A stretch of DNA of 64,000 nt. Source: an uncultured Lachnospiraceae bacterium (GTDB lineage Bacteria; Bacillota; Clostridia; Lachnospirales; Lachnospiraceae). Below the pieces are notes generated by a model. That model worked only from the letters and a program-made list of their open reading frames with translations. It did not search any database and was not told the DNA's origin. Both the position numbers and the translations under genes were made by a program. The stretch spans positions 62,001 to 126,000 of the forward strand of contig CACYPS010000001.1 in the NCBI GenBank assembly GCA_902776305.1. The letters run 5' to 3'. Each line of letters starts with the position of its first letter. Within the stretch, counting starts at the first letter, position 1. Below are positions 34,103 through 43,455 of this stretch, in pieces.

Positions 34103-35104
34103 ATGCCGGCCAAACGGAAGATAACAACTGAGGCAACATTTGAAGACAGCAGAATAGAACCGAGTCTCAGACCTCAGAGACTGGAAGAATACATAGGTCA
34201 GGATAAGACTAAGGAGACTCTTCGGGTATATATCGACGCAGCGAAACAGCGCGGAGACAGCCTCGACCATGTGCTTTTCTACGGTCCTCCGGGACTCGGA
34301 AAGACTACGCTCGCCGGAATCATTGCAAATGAAATGGGAACGCATCTGAAAGTGACAAGCGGTCCCGCAATTGAAAAACCCGGCGATATGGCAGCCATTC
34401 TAAATAATCTACAGGAGCGAGACGTTCTCTTTATTGATGAGATCCATCGAATGAGCCGCCAGGTCGAGGAAGTATTGTATCCGGCGATGGAAGATTTTGC
34501 AATCGACATCATCATCGGAAAAGGCGCAACTGCCAGATCCATTCGTCTGGATCTTCCGAGATTCACACTTGTAGGTGCAACGACGCGGCCCGGTATGCTG
34601 ACAGCTCCGCTGCGGGATCGGTTCGGTGTCGTAAATCACCTGGAGTATTATTCTCCTGAAGAACTCATGATCATCATCAAGCGATCGGCCGTTCTGCTGG
34701 ATGTTGAGATCGATGATGCCGGAGCCATGCAGCTTGCACGAAGATCGCGGGGAACACCGAGACTTGCCAACAGACTGTTGAAGCGTGTCCGGGATTTTGC
34801 ACAGATCAGGTATGACGGGCGGATAACGGATGAGGTTGCAACTTTTGCACTGGATCTGCTTGAAGTCGATCAGTATGGACTGGAGATGTTGGACAGACGT
34901 ATACTGGAGACCATGATTTTGAAATTCGACGGAGGTCCTGTCGGTCTGGATACTCTCGCTGCTACTGTAGGTGAGGATCCCGGCACGATTGAAGATGTAT
35001 ACGAACCGTATCTGCTGAAAAACGGATTCATAAACCGTACCGCGAGAGGCAGAGTCGTAACACCTCTTTCTTACAGACATCTTGGACTTATGCCCGGTAA
35101 GTGA
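34103..35104 (+). CDS. ruvB: Holliday junction helicase RuvB
   Basis: RuvB is the hexameric AAA+ motor of branch migration. The 333-residue protein has Walker [13 protein letters not shown] near residue 58, Walker B DEIHRM, sensor GATTRPGML, the arginine finger region LRDRFG and the C-terminal winged helix with [14 protein letters not shown]. Length and motifs are canonical. GGAAGGAA precedes the ATG. Confidence 0.97.
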   Translation: MPAKRKITTEATFEDSRIEPSLRPQRLEEYIGQDKTKETLRVYIDAAKQRGDSLDHVLFYGPPGLGKTTLAGIIANEMGTHLKVTSGPAIEKPGDMAAILNNLQERDVLFIDEIHRMSRQVEEVLYPAMEDFAIDIIIGKGATARSIRLDLPRFTLVGATTRPGMLTAPLRDRFGVVNHLEYYSPEELMIIIKRSAVLLDVEIDDAGAMQLARRSRGTPRLANRLLKRVRDFAQIRYDGRITDEVATFALDLLEVDQYGLEMLDRRILETMILKFDGGPVGLDTLAATVGEDPGTIEDVYEPYLLKNGFINRTARGRVVTPLSYRHLGLMPGK

Positions 35105-35116
35105 TATAATGACACG

Positions 35117-35293
35117 ATGGTAAGCGACTTGAATATGCATTTTCTGATCTTTCCTCAGAAAATGAGACGCATGTCACAATCTATTAAGCAATACTTTCCT
35201 AAAATTGTCTTTCAGAGACGAGTATGGAAATATGTACATGATTTCATCTTACCTGTGACTGAGTTCAGGAAAAAATGGGAAAATAAGTATTAA
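35117..35293 (+). CDS. Hypothetical small basic protein (58 residues), possible gene remnant
   Basis: An ATG-started frame of 58 codons fills most of the gap between ruvB and the DUF4422 gene. The product is basic and aromatic, with many Lys, Arg, Phe and Tyr and the end sequence FRKKWENKY. No domain is recognised and no strong ribosome binding site precedes it. It could be a real small protein, or the tail of a lost glycosyltransferase, since such tails are often basic and the next genes are glycan genes. Confidence 0.35.
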   Translation: MVSDLNMHFLIFPQKMRRMSQSIKQYFPKIVFQRRVWKYVHDFILPVTEFRKKWENKY

Positions 35294-35314
35294 ATCAAGC
35301 AAGGTATTTAACAA

Positions 35315-36166
35315 ATGGCTAATAGCACTCCCAGGATCAAAGTGATCGTGGCAACTCATAAAGAATACCCGATGCCGGGCGACGGTTTATATATGCCATT
35401 GCATGTCGGTGCTTCCATACCGGATGCAGCAACCGGTAAGCTGAACGATTTCGGCTATGCAAAAGACTGCACAGGTGACAATATATCGGAGAAGAATCCG
35501 CAGTACTGCGAGCTGACAGGATTGTACTGGGCATGGAAGAACGTCCCGGCCGATTATCTTGGACTCGTACATTACCGCAGGTATTTTTCGAGATACAGAA
35601 GTATCGTGAAGCGCAAACACATAGAAGAGATTTTAAACGAGAAGATTCTCACGGGAAGTCAGGCCACAGCTCTCGCGGAACAATGCAAAATTATTGTTCC
35701 GGAGAAACGCGAATACTTTATAGAAACACTGTATACACATTATGCTCACACGCATTACGCGGAACACCTCGATGAGATCAGAGAAATCGTGTCTCGTGTA
35801 TATCCCGATTATCTCGAGTCCTTTGATGATGTTATGAAGCACACCGGCGGCTATATGTTCAACATGATGATCATGGAGAGAAGTCTTCTGGATCAGTACT
35901 GTACATGGCTCTTTACGATTCTTGGGGAACTGGAAAAATGGACGGACCGGCCGAATTACAGCTTCTATCAGGGAAGATTTTTTGGCAGGGTAGCGGAAAT
36001 TATTTTCAATGTCTGGCTGGATTATCAGATAAAGACCGGTGTTGTTACCAAAAATGATATAAAGGAACTGCCCTGCATTCTTACAGAAAAAGTGAACTGG
36101 CTGAAGAAAATTTTTGCATTCCTGCAGGCAAAATTCCTGCATAAAAAATATGAAAAAAGCTTCTGA
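35315..36166 (+). CDS. DUF4422 family protein (probable glycan biosynthesis glycosyltransferase)
   Basis: The 283-residue cytoplasmic protein matches DUF4422: IKVIVATHKEYPMP at the start, a Pro-Leu-rich segment with VGASI, NPQYCELTGLYWAWKN, and GLVHYRRYFS, then the GGYMFNMMIM stretch. DUF4422 proteins lie in capsule, teichoic acid or exopolysaccharide clusters and are thought to transfer sugars; donor and acceptor cannot be told. AAGG lies about 10 nt before the ATG. It is the first of three clustered glycan genes. Confidence 0.85.
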   Translation: MANSTPRIKVIVATHKEYPMPGDGLYMPLHVGASIPDAATGKLNDFGYAKDCTGDNISEKNPQYCELTGLYWAWKNVPADYLGLVHYRRYFSRYRSIVKRKHIEEILNEKILTGSQATALAEQCKIIVPEKREYFIETLYTHYAHTHYAEHLDEIREIVSRVYPDYLESFDDVMKHTGGYMFNMMIMERSLLDQYCTWLFTILGELEKWTDRPNYSFYQGRFFGRVAEIIFNVWLDYQIKTGVVTKNDIKELPCILTEKVNWLKKIFAFLQAKFLHKKYEKSF

Positions 36167-36198
36167 AGCAAATGTAGTATCAAGCCTAGGAGGAGTGT

Positions 36199-38067
36199 AT
36201 GTCGCAAGTGGTTGTTTCTGTAATTCTTCCTGTATATGACATAGAGGGATATTTGCCGACATGTATGGAAAGTCTGTTCAACCAGACTTACAAGAACTTT
36301 GAAATAATAATTGTGGACGATGGTTCCCATGAACCCTGCAGACGTCTCTGTGACAGTTACAAGGATCATGAAGGAGTCTCTGTTTATCACAAGAAGAACG
36401 GCGGACTTTCCGAAGCCCGGAACTACGGCTTTGAAAAATCGCGGGGAGAATGGGTCATTTTCATAGATCCGGACGACTGGGTGGACAGCGATCACATCGA
36501 ATATCTCATGTCTCTCGCTGAACAGTTCGGCACGGATATGGCCGTCTCACAGCACAGGGTCATGTATTCCAACGGTAAGATCCGTGATAACGGAGGTGTC
36601 GGTGAGGAATGCCTTGATGACAAGACCTGCATCGAAAGGATGCTGTATCATGATGTAATCGATACTTCTGCCTGGGGTAAACTGTACAAGAGAGAGCTTT
36701 TCGATGGAATCCGATATCCGGTCGGTCTCTGTTTTGAGGATATCTCAACGACCTACGCCTTAATGATGAAGGCAAAGCGGATCGCTGTAGGATACCGTTC
36801 CACGTATAACTACATGTATCGTCCCAATTCCATAGTAAACGGTCCTTTTAATCCGCATAAGATCGATTTGCTGAAGACAACGGATATGATGGCAAAAGGT
36901 ATTTTATCCGTTTACCCTGATCTGCGAAATGCGGTGATTCGGCGTCGCGTCTATTCCCGCTTTAGCACGCTGAATCAGCTCGAGGGCGTGAAAGGATATG
37001 ACGATCTGAAAAAAGATATTATTTCATTCATCAGAAAGTACAGTAAGGTCGTGCTGAATGATCCGCAGGCTCCGACACGGGATCATCTTGCGATCAGGCT
37101 TCTCCTCACGGATTACGACCTGTACAGGAAGATGTGGGGCCTTCGCAATGATCTTATGTGGCTGCGCCCGGATATGAAGAGCACGCCGAGAGAAGCGAGC
37201 GAAGGTAAGAAAAACTCTGTCGGACGCAGAGACAGGAGTCTTGAACGGGAAGGGATGGTTCGCCTGGACCTTAACGGTATCAAACAGGTGGAAAAAGGAC
37301 TTCTCAGAGAATTCGATTCTATCTGCAGGAAAAATGACCTGTACTATACTCTGTGCGGAGGAACCATGCTCGGAAGTATCCGGCATCAGGGTTTTATCCC
37401 CTGGGATGATGACATAGATGTGTTCATGCCACGCCCGGACTATGACAGACTTCTGAACGGCGATGTAAATCTTGATTTTCTTCCGGATCACGTGAAAATC
37501 GTGAGTTTTAAAGACGGAAGCAGCAATTTCCCGTTCATGAAGCTTGTTGATACAAGAACAGATATCAGCGTGGATTATTATGATGACCGGTACAACGTGC
37601 GCCATATCTGGATCGATATCCTTCCGATGGACGGCAATTCGGACGATCCGGACAAATGCGCTGCCGCCTGCAGAAAATCACATATCTTAAGGCATGCGCT
37701 GACCCTGAAAATGGCTCAGACAGGTGAGGGGAAGAGTCGGTTGAAGGCTGCGCTGAAACCGTTCGCAAAAGCAGCGCTTCTTCCGATACCGATGCTCACA
37801 CTGTGCCGAATGATCGATGATGTCTCAAAAAGCTTTCCGTTCGATGAAGGCAAGACCGTCTGCTGCATCATGTGGGGTTGCGGACCGAGAGAAAAAATCG
37901 ACCGTGAGCAGTTTATGACCCCTGTATGGAAAGAATTCGAGGGCGATCTCTATCCGGTTCCGTCCAATTACGTCGAATATCTTACGAACCTCTACGGGGA
38001 TTATATGCAGCTGCCACCCGAAGAAAAACGTGTGGTTCACGGTATAACAGCATTCATGAAAGTATGA
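36199..38067 (+). CDS. Fusion of GT2 glycosyltransferase and LicD-family phosphotransferase
   Basis: The 622-residue protein has two enzymes in one chain. Residues 1-~250 are a family 2 glycosyltransferase: VVSVILPVYDIEGYL, IIIVDDGS, GGLSEARNYG and the metal-binding IDPDDW. After a linker, residues ~355-622 are LicD-like: YYTLCGGTMLGSIRHQG near 385, IPWDDDIDVFMPR, and DILPMDG. LicD proteins attach phosphocholine or similar phospho-groups to teichoic acid or other glycans. The fusion suggests one sugar is added and then decorated, or both act on one glycan. AGGAGG precedes the ATG. Confidence 0.88.
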   Translation: MSQVVVSVILPVYDIEGYLPTCMESLFNQTYKNFEIIIVDDGSHEPCRRLCDSYKDHEGVSVYHKKNGGLSEARNYGFEKSRGEWVIFIDPDDWVDSDHIEYLMSLAEQFGTDMAVSQHRVMYSNGKIRDNGGVGEECLDDKTCIERMLYHDVIDTSAWGKLYKRELFDGIRYPVGLCFEDISTTYALMMKAKRIAVGYRSTYNYMYRPNSIVNGPFNPHKIDLLKTTDMMAKGILSVYPDLRNAVIRRRVYSRFSTLNQLEGVKGYDDLKKDIISFIRKYSKVVLNDPQAPTRDHLAIRLLLTDYDLYRKMWGLRNDLMWLRPDMKSTPREASEGKKNSVGRRDRSLEREGMVRLDLNGIKQVEKGLLREFDSICRKNDLYYTLCGGTMLGSIRHQGFIPWDDDIDVFMPRPDYDRLLNGDVNLDFLPDHVKIVSFKDGSSNFPFMKLVDTRTDISVDYYDDRYNVRHIWIDILPMDGNSDDPDKCAAACRKSHILRHALTLKMAQTGEGKSRLKAALKPFAKAALLPIPMLTLCRMIDDVSKSFPFDEGKTVCCIMWGCGPREKIDREQFMTPVWKEFEGDLYPVPSNYVEYLTNLYGDYMQLPPEEKRVVHGITAFMKV

Positions 38068-38098
38068 GCATAAGAGACATATAGTACGGAGAAAGCTT

Positions 38099-39178
38099 TT
38101 GAAATACTGTGTATCTGAAATACAATACGATGAGAACCTGAAAAATAACGCCGCCGTCAAAGCGAGAGACGATGTCACAAGAATTCTGTCCCATATGGGA
38201 ATGAAGAGAATCACCCTCTCGGATATGAAGCGGGATACACCGAATCCTCTGCGAAAGTTAGCCGAGCATGTGAAAATCGCGGCCTTATGGAAAAGAGCTT
38301 TCGGAAAACTGCAGGAGGGAGACATTCTGTATATACAGTTTCCTCCTGTGCTGCATACCGTTTTTTATGCACAATGCGTCAAATCCCTCCAAAAGCGCGG
38401 CATAAAAGTAGTTCTCCTGATTCATGATCTCGAGATTCTCCGCTGGAAAAAGAAGAAAAATGCCACTTTTGCCGAAAAATTGCGTTTTGATATCGAGGAG
38501 AAGACCGTACTTCTTGCCGCGGATGGGATCATAGCCCACAATGAGAAAATGAAAGGTCTCCTGACAGAACTCGGAATCGATCCGAATAAAATCGTCTGTC
38601 TCGGCATTTTTGATTACCTGATACCTGATTTTAAAAAAAGAGGCGGCAACTCGCGCACATGCCGAAAAACGGGGCCGGTCCTTATCGCGGGCAATCTTGC
38701 AAGACATAAAGCGGGTTATGTCTATGACCTGCCGTCAGACGTATCTTTCGAACTGTTCGGAACGAACTTTGACAGTTCGGTGACCGGGAACATAACGTAC
38801 AGGGGATCACAGCCTCCGGAAGAACTGCCGTTCCTGCTTGACGGAAGCTTCGGTCTGGTCTGGGACGGAGACAGCACAGCAACTTGCAGCGGAGTCTACG
38901 GCGAATATCTTTCCTTCAACAACCCTCATAAGACTTCTCTTTTTCTTGCTTCGGGAATTCCGGTCATTATATGGGAGAAAGCTGCACTTGCCGATTTTGT
39001 GAGAGAGAACCACTGCGGGATCACGGTATCTTCCCTGGATGAAATCCGTCAGGCTGTCGATTCTATGACAGATGAGGAGTATGACGGACTTTGCCGCAGA
39101 GCCGAACAGATCGGGCGGCTTCTGCGTAGCGGAACAATGACACGGGCCGCGGCGGATGCGATATTGACGCGTTGGTGA
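38099..39178 (+). CDS. Gtf3 / galactofuranosyltransferase-like glycosyltransferase
   Basis: The 359-residue protein resembles the Gtf3-like and beta-1,6-galactofuranosyltransferase group (GT-B fold). Features are the N-terminal GDILYIQFPP and LLIHDLEILR, AADGIIAHNEKMK, and the C-terminal nucleotide-sugar part GLVWDGDS, NNPHKTSLFLASGIPVIIW. It probably adds a hexose to a surface glycan together with the two genes before it. The start is TTG at 38099, with CGGAGA upstream. The exact donor sugar is not predictable. Confidence 0.78.
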   Translation: MKYCVSEIQYDENLKNNAAVKARDDVTRILSHMGMKRITLSDMKRDTPNPLRKLAEHVKIAALWKRAFGKLQEGDILYIQFPPVLHTVFYAQCVKSLQKRGIKVVLLIHDLEILRWKKKKNATFAEKLRFDIEEKTVLLAADGIIAHNEKMKGLLTELGIDPNKIVCLGIFDYLIPDFKKRGGNSRTCRKTGPVLIAGNLARHKAGYVYDLPSDVSFELFGTNFDSSVTGNITYRGSQPPEELPFLLDGSFGLVWDGDSTATCSGVYGEYLSFNNPHKTSLFLASGIPVIIWEKAALADFVRENHCGITVSSLDEIRQAVDSMTDEEYDGLCRRAEQIGRLLRSGTMTRAAADAILTRW

Positions 39179-39187
39179 GGAAAACGG

Positions 39188-39215
39188 TTGTAATTTTCTT
39201 CATTTTTTGTATAAT
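39188..39215 (+). promoter_or_regulatory. Probable zapA promoter
   Basis: TTGTAA (39188-39193) and TATAAT (39210-39215) with a 16-nt spacer lie about 55 nt before the zapA start codon. Confidence 0.55.
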
Positions 39216-39269
39216 GTCATATATAACGAAAAACGGGCAGATGATCTGTCCCGAAGATGGAGGCGGTTT

Positions 39270-39644
39270 ATGTCAGCGAAAAATACGGTCACAGTTGTTA
39301 TTGGCGGAAAAGTCACAAAGCTTTCCGGATATGAGAGTGAAGAATATCTGCAGAGAGTGGCCGCATATCTTAATCACAAGATGAACGAGCTTTCCGAGCT
39401 CAAGGGCTGGAACCGCATGACAGCCGAGATGAAGAACACCCTTCTTGCACTCAACATTGCCGATGATTATTTTAAGGCCAGAAATCAGGCTGAAGTTTTT
39501 GATGAAGATCTGCAGAATAAAGACAAAGAGCTTTATGAGCTGAAACAGCAGATCGTTGAGCTTCAGATGGAACTGGATGAGCTTACGAGCCCGGATACTC
39601 CCGCTCCGTCCAATGATCGGTACAGATCTTCCAGAAAACATTGA
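39270..39644 (+). CDS. zapA: Cell division protein ZapA
   Basis: ZapA binds FtsZ and bundles its filaments at midcell. The 124-residue protein has the ZapA domain VTVVIGGKVTKLSG with YLQRVAAYLNHKM, the NTLLALNIADDYFKAR helix and a C-terminal coiled coil of Leu/Glu/Gln repeats, followed by a Pro/Ser tail. GGAGGCGG selects ATG 39270 over an upstream in-frame ATG at 39207. The next gene is a U32 protein, a pairing common in Clostridia. Confidence 0.9.
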   Translation: MSAKNTVTVVIGGKVTKLSGYESEEYLQRVAAYLNHKMNELSELKGWNRMTAEMKNTLLALNIADDYFKARNQAEVFDEDLQNKDKELYELKQQIVELQMELDELTSPDTPAPSNDRYRSSRKH

Positions 39645-39658
39645 ATTAGAAACACGAG

Positions 39659-39695
39659 AAGGGTGATTACATATTGTGATCACCCTTTCATTTTT
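39659..39695 (+). terminator. Terminator between zapA and the U32 gene
   Basis: A 9-bp stem (39659-39667 with 39679-39687) followed by TCATTTTT. It lies just before the next gene's start, so it probably gives partial termination. Confidence 0.65.
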
Positions 39696-39706
39696 ACAGA
39701 GGACTT

Positions 39707-42058
39707 ATGACTACAGAAAACAGCATTGAACTACTGGCACCCGCAGGTTCGGTCACGGCCCTGAAAGCAGTTATTGAAGCCGGCGCGGACGCAGTCTATA
39801 TCGGAGGCAGCCGTTTCGGAGCACGCGCATACGCCGAGAATCCGGATGAGTCGGATCTCGTCTCCGCACTTGATTACGCACACAGGAGAGGAGTGCGTGT
39901 CTATCTGACCGTCAACACGCTTTTGAAAGAGACGGAACTTAGCGAACTTGTCGATTACATAAAGCCCTACTATATACACGGAGTGGATGCTGTCCTCGTG
40001 CAGGATTTCGGGGTTCTTAAAGTCCTTCACGAGAACTTTCCCGATATGCCTCTGCATGCGAGCACGCAGATGACAGTGACCGGACCTTACAGCGCAGCTA
40101 TGCTCGGAGAATACGGCGTCACACGGGTTGTGCCCGCAAGAGAGCTCTCTCTGCGTGAACTGCGGGAAATCAGGGAGTTCAGTAATCTCGAAGTGGAGGC
40201 ATTTGTCCACGGTGCCATATGTGTATGCTATTCGGGCCAGTGCCTTCTTTCCGGCATGATCGGAGGGAGAAGCGGAAACAGAGGAAGGTGCGCACAGCCA
40301 TGCAGGCTTCGCTATACGCTCTCGGAAAATCGCGGAGGTAATTCACCCGGCAGAAACAAACCGTTTTCCGGAGAACTTCTGAGTCCGAAGGATATGTGCA
40401 CACTCGATTTTCTCCCCGATATGATCGAAGCAGGCGTATGTTCCTTCAAGATCGAAGGCCGGATGAAACAGGCCGAGTACGGTGCAGGCGTTGTCAGTAT
40501 ATATCGAAAATATATTGACATGTATCTCAAAAACGGCCGTCAGTCTTACCGTGTCAGCCAAAAAGACAGAAAGACACTTCTCACACTGTTCAACCGTGAC
40601 GGTTTCACGGACGGATACCTGAAAAGACACAACGGAGCGGAGATGATCGCTCTGAACAGGCGCACATTGAGCGAGCAGGAGGAGAAGGCGAGAGCAGACC
40701 TGTACGAAAAAATGCATTATCGCTATGTTGAGAAGGATACAAGGCTCATCCTTGACGGGAAAGTGACCGTCAGAGCCAAAAGCCCCCTCTCTCTGAAAGT
40801 TACGGAACTGCGCACCGGAGAATGTCTGACAGTCCACGGCGAGAAAGTCCAGCAGGCTGAGAACAGGCCGCTTACAGAGCAGAGGATTTTCGATCAGGTG
40901 ATGAAAACCGGGGGATCCGACTACAGATTCCGCAAGCTTACAGTGGATACTGACGGAGAGTCATTTGTTCCGATGGCACAGCTCAATGCGCTGCGCCGTG
41001 AGGCATTTGATGCAATGAACGACGCTCTTCTTGCCGGTCATATACGCTCTGCCCGGGCTTCTGCTGACCATAATATGCCTGCGGATCATACAGAGAATTC
41101 CGGTCCGGCGACAAGCTGCGCCTGTTATCGGGAGCATACTGTTTCAGCTGATCGTACAGGAAAATACTCAGAGGACCCGCAAATCGATGAGATGAGCAAT
41201 ACAGGCTCAGGTACAGAAAGACTTATACGGATCTCAGCCGAAGTTCAGACGGAAGAGCAGTTTCGAGCAGTCCTGTCATCGGATGATGTAGACCTGATTT
41301 ATGTCCCGTACGGCTTTTTCTGCAACAGGGATGACGACGATGGGAAACTTCTCGCTAAGGCGGAGGCTCTCCTTAAAGACGCACGCGCGCGCGGGAAGAA
41401 ACTCTCCCTCGCAATGCCGTATATTGAGAGGAACGACGGAATTGCACAGATTCGGAAGATAGACCGACAGATCGCTGAAATCGGGTATGAGGGATTTCTC
41501 GCGAGAAGCTTCGAGACACTTGCAAGACTTCGAAAAGAGGGACTTGAAAAGCTTACGAGGGCGGACAGTTCCGTTTATACGTTCAACAGTGAAGCAAAGG
41601 AGTTCCTTGAATCCTTCGGCTTTTATGAAGATACGGTGCCGGTTGAACTGAACAAAAAAGAGATCCTCAACCGGCGGAATGATTCGTCCGAGTTTATAGT
41701 TTACGGACATCTTCCGCTGATGATCACTGCACAATGCCTTAAAAAGACAACTTCCGGCTGCACACATGATCATCCTTCCCTTTCATTGACCGATCGCAAG
41801 GGAAGGACATTCAAAGTCACATGCGACTGTGATTTCTGCTATAATATCATAAGGAATCCCGTCGTTCTGTCGCTGATAGACGAAGCGGATTTCATGAAGA
41901 GGACCGGTATACGACAGGTCAGGCTCATTTTTACGGACGAGAATACGAATGCTGTGTCTGAGATCTGCAGGATAGCCGGTCGTGCAATTCATGCGGGATC
42001 CCGGGAAAATGTTCCGGGAGAACACACGAAAGGACACTTTAACAGAGGAGTCGAATGA
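39707..42058 (+). CDS. U32 family protein (TrhP / RlhA-like, annotated as peptidase)
   Basis: The 783-residue protein begins with ELLAPAGSVTALKAVIEAGADAVYIGG-type TIM-barrel sequence and carries the U32 signature EAFVHGAICVCYSGQC near residues 163-178, with the cysteines that in RlhA and TrhP relate to an iron-sulphur site and RNA hydroxylation. CRLRYTL and FKIEGRMK follow, and the C-terminal half is DUF3656-like with CDCDFCYNI cysteines. Residues about 450-510 form a low-complexity, Ser/Asp/Thr-rich linker. Older annotation calls the family collagenases; RNA modification is better supported. The stop overlaps the ftsW-like start (ATGA). Confidence 0.85.
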   Translation: MTTENSIELLAPAGSVTALKAVIEAGADAVYIGGSRFGARAYAENPDESDLVSALDYAHRRGVRVYLTVNTLLKETELSELVDYIKPYYIHGVDAVLVQDFGVLKVLHENFPDMPLHASTQMTVTGPYSAAMLGEYGVTRVVPARELSLRELREIREFSNLEVEAFVHGAICVCYSGQCLLSGMIGGRSGNRGRCAQPCRLRYTLSENRGGNSPGRNKPFSGELLSPKDMCTLDFLPDMIEAGVCSFKIEGRMKQAEYGAGVVSIYRKYIDMYLKNGRQSYRVSQKDRKTLLTLFNRDGFTDGYLKRHNGAEMIALNRRTLSEQEEKARADLYEKMHYRYVEKDTRLILDGKVTVRAKSPLSLKVTELRTGECLTVHGEKVQQAENRPLTEQRIFDQVMKTGGSDYRFRKLTVDTDGESFVPMAQLNALRREAFDAMNDALLAGHIRSARASADHNMPADHTENSGPATSCACYREHTVSADRTGKYSEDPQIDEMSNTGSGTERLIRISAEVQTEEQFRAVLSSDDVDLIYVPYGFFCNRDDDDGKLLAKAEALLKDARARGKKLSLAMPYIERNDGIAQIRKIDRQIAEIGYEGFLARSFETLARLRKEGLEKLTRADSSVYTFNSEAKEFLESFGFYEDTVPVELNKKEILNRRNDSSEFIVYGHLPLMITAQCLKKTTSGCTHDHPSLSLTDRKGRTFKVTCDCDFCYNIIRNPVVLSLIDEADFMKRTGIRQVRLIFTDENTNAVSEICRIAGRAIHAGSRENVPGEHTKGHFNRGVE

Positions 42059-43455
42059 GTAATTCTTTAGCACAGGTTCAGGATATTCTGACGCGCCTTC
42101 CGGAACTGATGGGAAATTCGCTGAATATCCTGACACAGTTGTCAAAATATTTATTTCTGATCCTGATTATGCTGTTCGCCCTGGAGGACTACACATATTT
42201 CGGTAAAAGGACAGAAGAAAAGAAGAGGAAAGTCATCAGAAAGCAGATCAGTATTATATACCTGTTCACGATCCTTGCCTTCATCCTGATTTTCCTGAAT
42301 ACCGGCAGCATAGTATCTCTGGGAACAATGCTCGGCATATGCGTCTTTTATTTTGTCACGCTGCACGGATATCGCCTGCTTTACGGCAAGGCCTCCATGC
42401 TTCTTGTGAATGATATGCTCATGCTGCTGGCAATCGGTTTCGTCATGATTTCGAGGCTGGATCCCGATGAAGGAATGAAGCAGTTCGTGATCGCCTCGGC
42501 AGCGGTCGTCATTGCTTTTATAATTCCGGTAATCGTCAGGAAACTGTCGATATTGTCAAAGCTCACATGGCTCTACGCCGTGGTCGGCATCATGGCGCTT
42601 TCCGTTGTACTTGTCCTTGCGACAGTCAGCGGCGGAGCAAAGCTTTCGATCACGATTGGGGGAATCTCTTTTCAGTTCTCGGAACTGGTAAAGATTACAC
42701 TGGTTTTCTTCATGGCGTCGAAACTTTCCCATGACACATCATTCAAGTCAGTCGTGGTGACCAGTGTTGTTGCGGCACTGCATGTTATGATCCTGGTACT
42801 GTCCACGGACCTCGGAACAGCTCTGGTGTTCTTTGTTGCGTATCTTGTCATTGTGTACGTAGCGACACGCAGGCCGCTGTATCCGCTGGTGGGAATGCTC
42901 GGCGGAAGTTTTGCTGCCGTGATAGCATATCATCTGTTCGCGCATGTGAGGAAGAGAGTGGAGGCATGGAAAAATCCTTTCCTCGTATACGATACATCGG
43001 GTTATCAGATCGCACAGGGCCTTTTTGCAATCGGTGCGGGCGGATGGTTCGGTACCGGCTTATTCCACGGAAGACCCGAGACGATACCTGTGGCGTCGAA
43101 AGACTTTATATTTGCCGCGATTTGCGAGGAATTCGGCGGCGTATTCGCCATGTGTCTCATCCTTGTATGTATGAGTATGTTCCTCCTGATCGTGAATATC
43201 TCGATGGAACTGCGAAAGAATACATTCTACAAACTGGTAGCGATCGGTCTCGGCGCGGAATATGCATTCCAGGTATTTCTTACGATCGGCGGCGTTACAA
43301 AGTTCATTCCTATGACCGGAATAACCCTGCCGCTCGTCAGTTACGGCGGAAGCTCTGTTATGAGCACAATCATTCTTATAGCCATCATACAGGGACTGTA
43401 TATTCTTCGCGAAGATGAAGGAGTAGAGATTGAGAAGAAAAAGATTCGGAGATGA
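42055..43455 (+). CDS. FtsW/RodA/SpoVE family peptidoglycan glycosyltransferase
   Basis: The 466-residue protein has about ten membrane helices and the SEDS pattern: SFQFSELVKI in the centre, LSTDLGTALVFF, GYQIAQGLFAIGAGGWFGTGL, DFIFAAICEEFGG and the end FIPMTGITLPLVSYGGSS. SEDS proteins polymerise glycan strands with a class B PBP partner. The gene for such a PBP follows and overlaps by 26 bp. The N-terminus has an extra ~40 residues before the second helix. Whether it is the division, elongation or spore enzyme cannot be decided here. Confidence 0.92.
   Translation: MSNSLAQVQDILTRLPELMGNSLNILTQLSKYLFLILIMLFALEDYTYFGKRTEEKKRKVIRKQISIIYLFTILAFILIFLNTGSIVSLGTMLGICVFYFVTLHGYRLLYGKASMLLVNDMLMLLAIGFVMISRLDPDEGMKQFVIASAAVVIAFIIPVIVRKLSILSKLTWLYAVVGIMALSVVLVLATVSGGAKLSITIGGISFQFSELVKITLVFFMASKLSHDTSFKSVVVTSVVAALHVMILVLSTDLGTALVFFVAYLVIVYVATRRPLYPLVGMLGGSFAAVIAYHLFAHVRKRVEAWKNPFLVYDTSGYQIAQGLFAIGAGGWFGTGLFHGRPETIPVASKDFIFAAICEEFGGVFAMCLILVCMSMFLLIVNISMELRKNTFYKLVAIGLGAEYAFQVFLTIGGVTKFIPMTGITLPLVSYGGSSVMSTIILIAIIQGLYILREDEGVEIEKKKIRR

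Noticed and set aside
35315-39178. Prophage or integrative element carrying the glycan genes
   Set aside because: No integrase, transposase, repeat ends or tRNA target is visible on either side.
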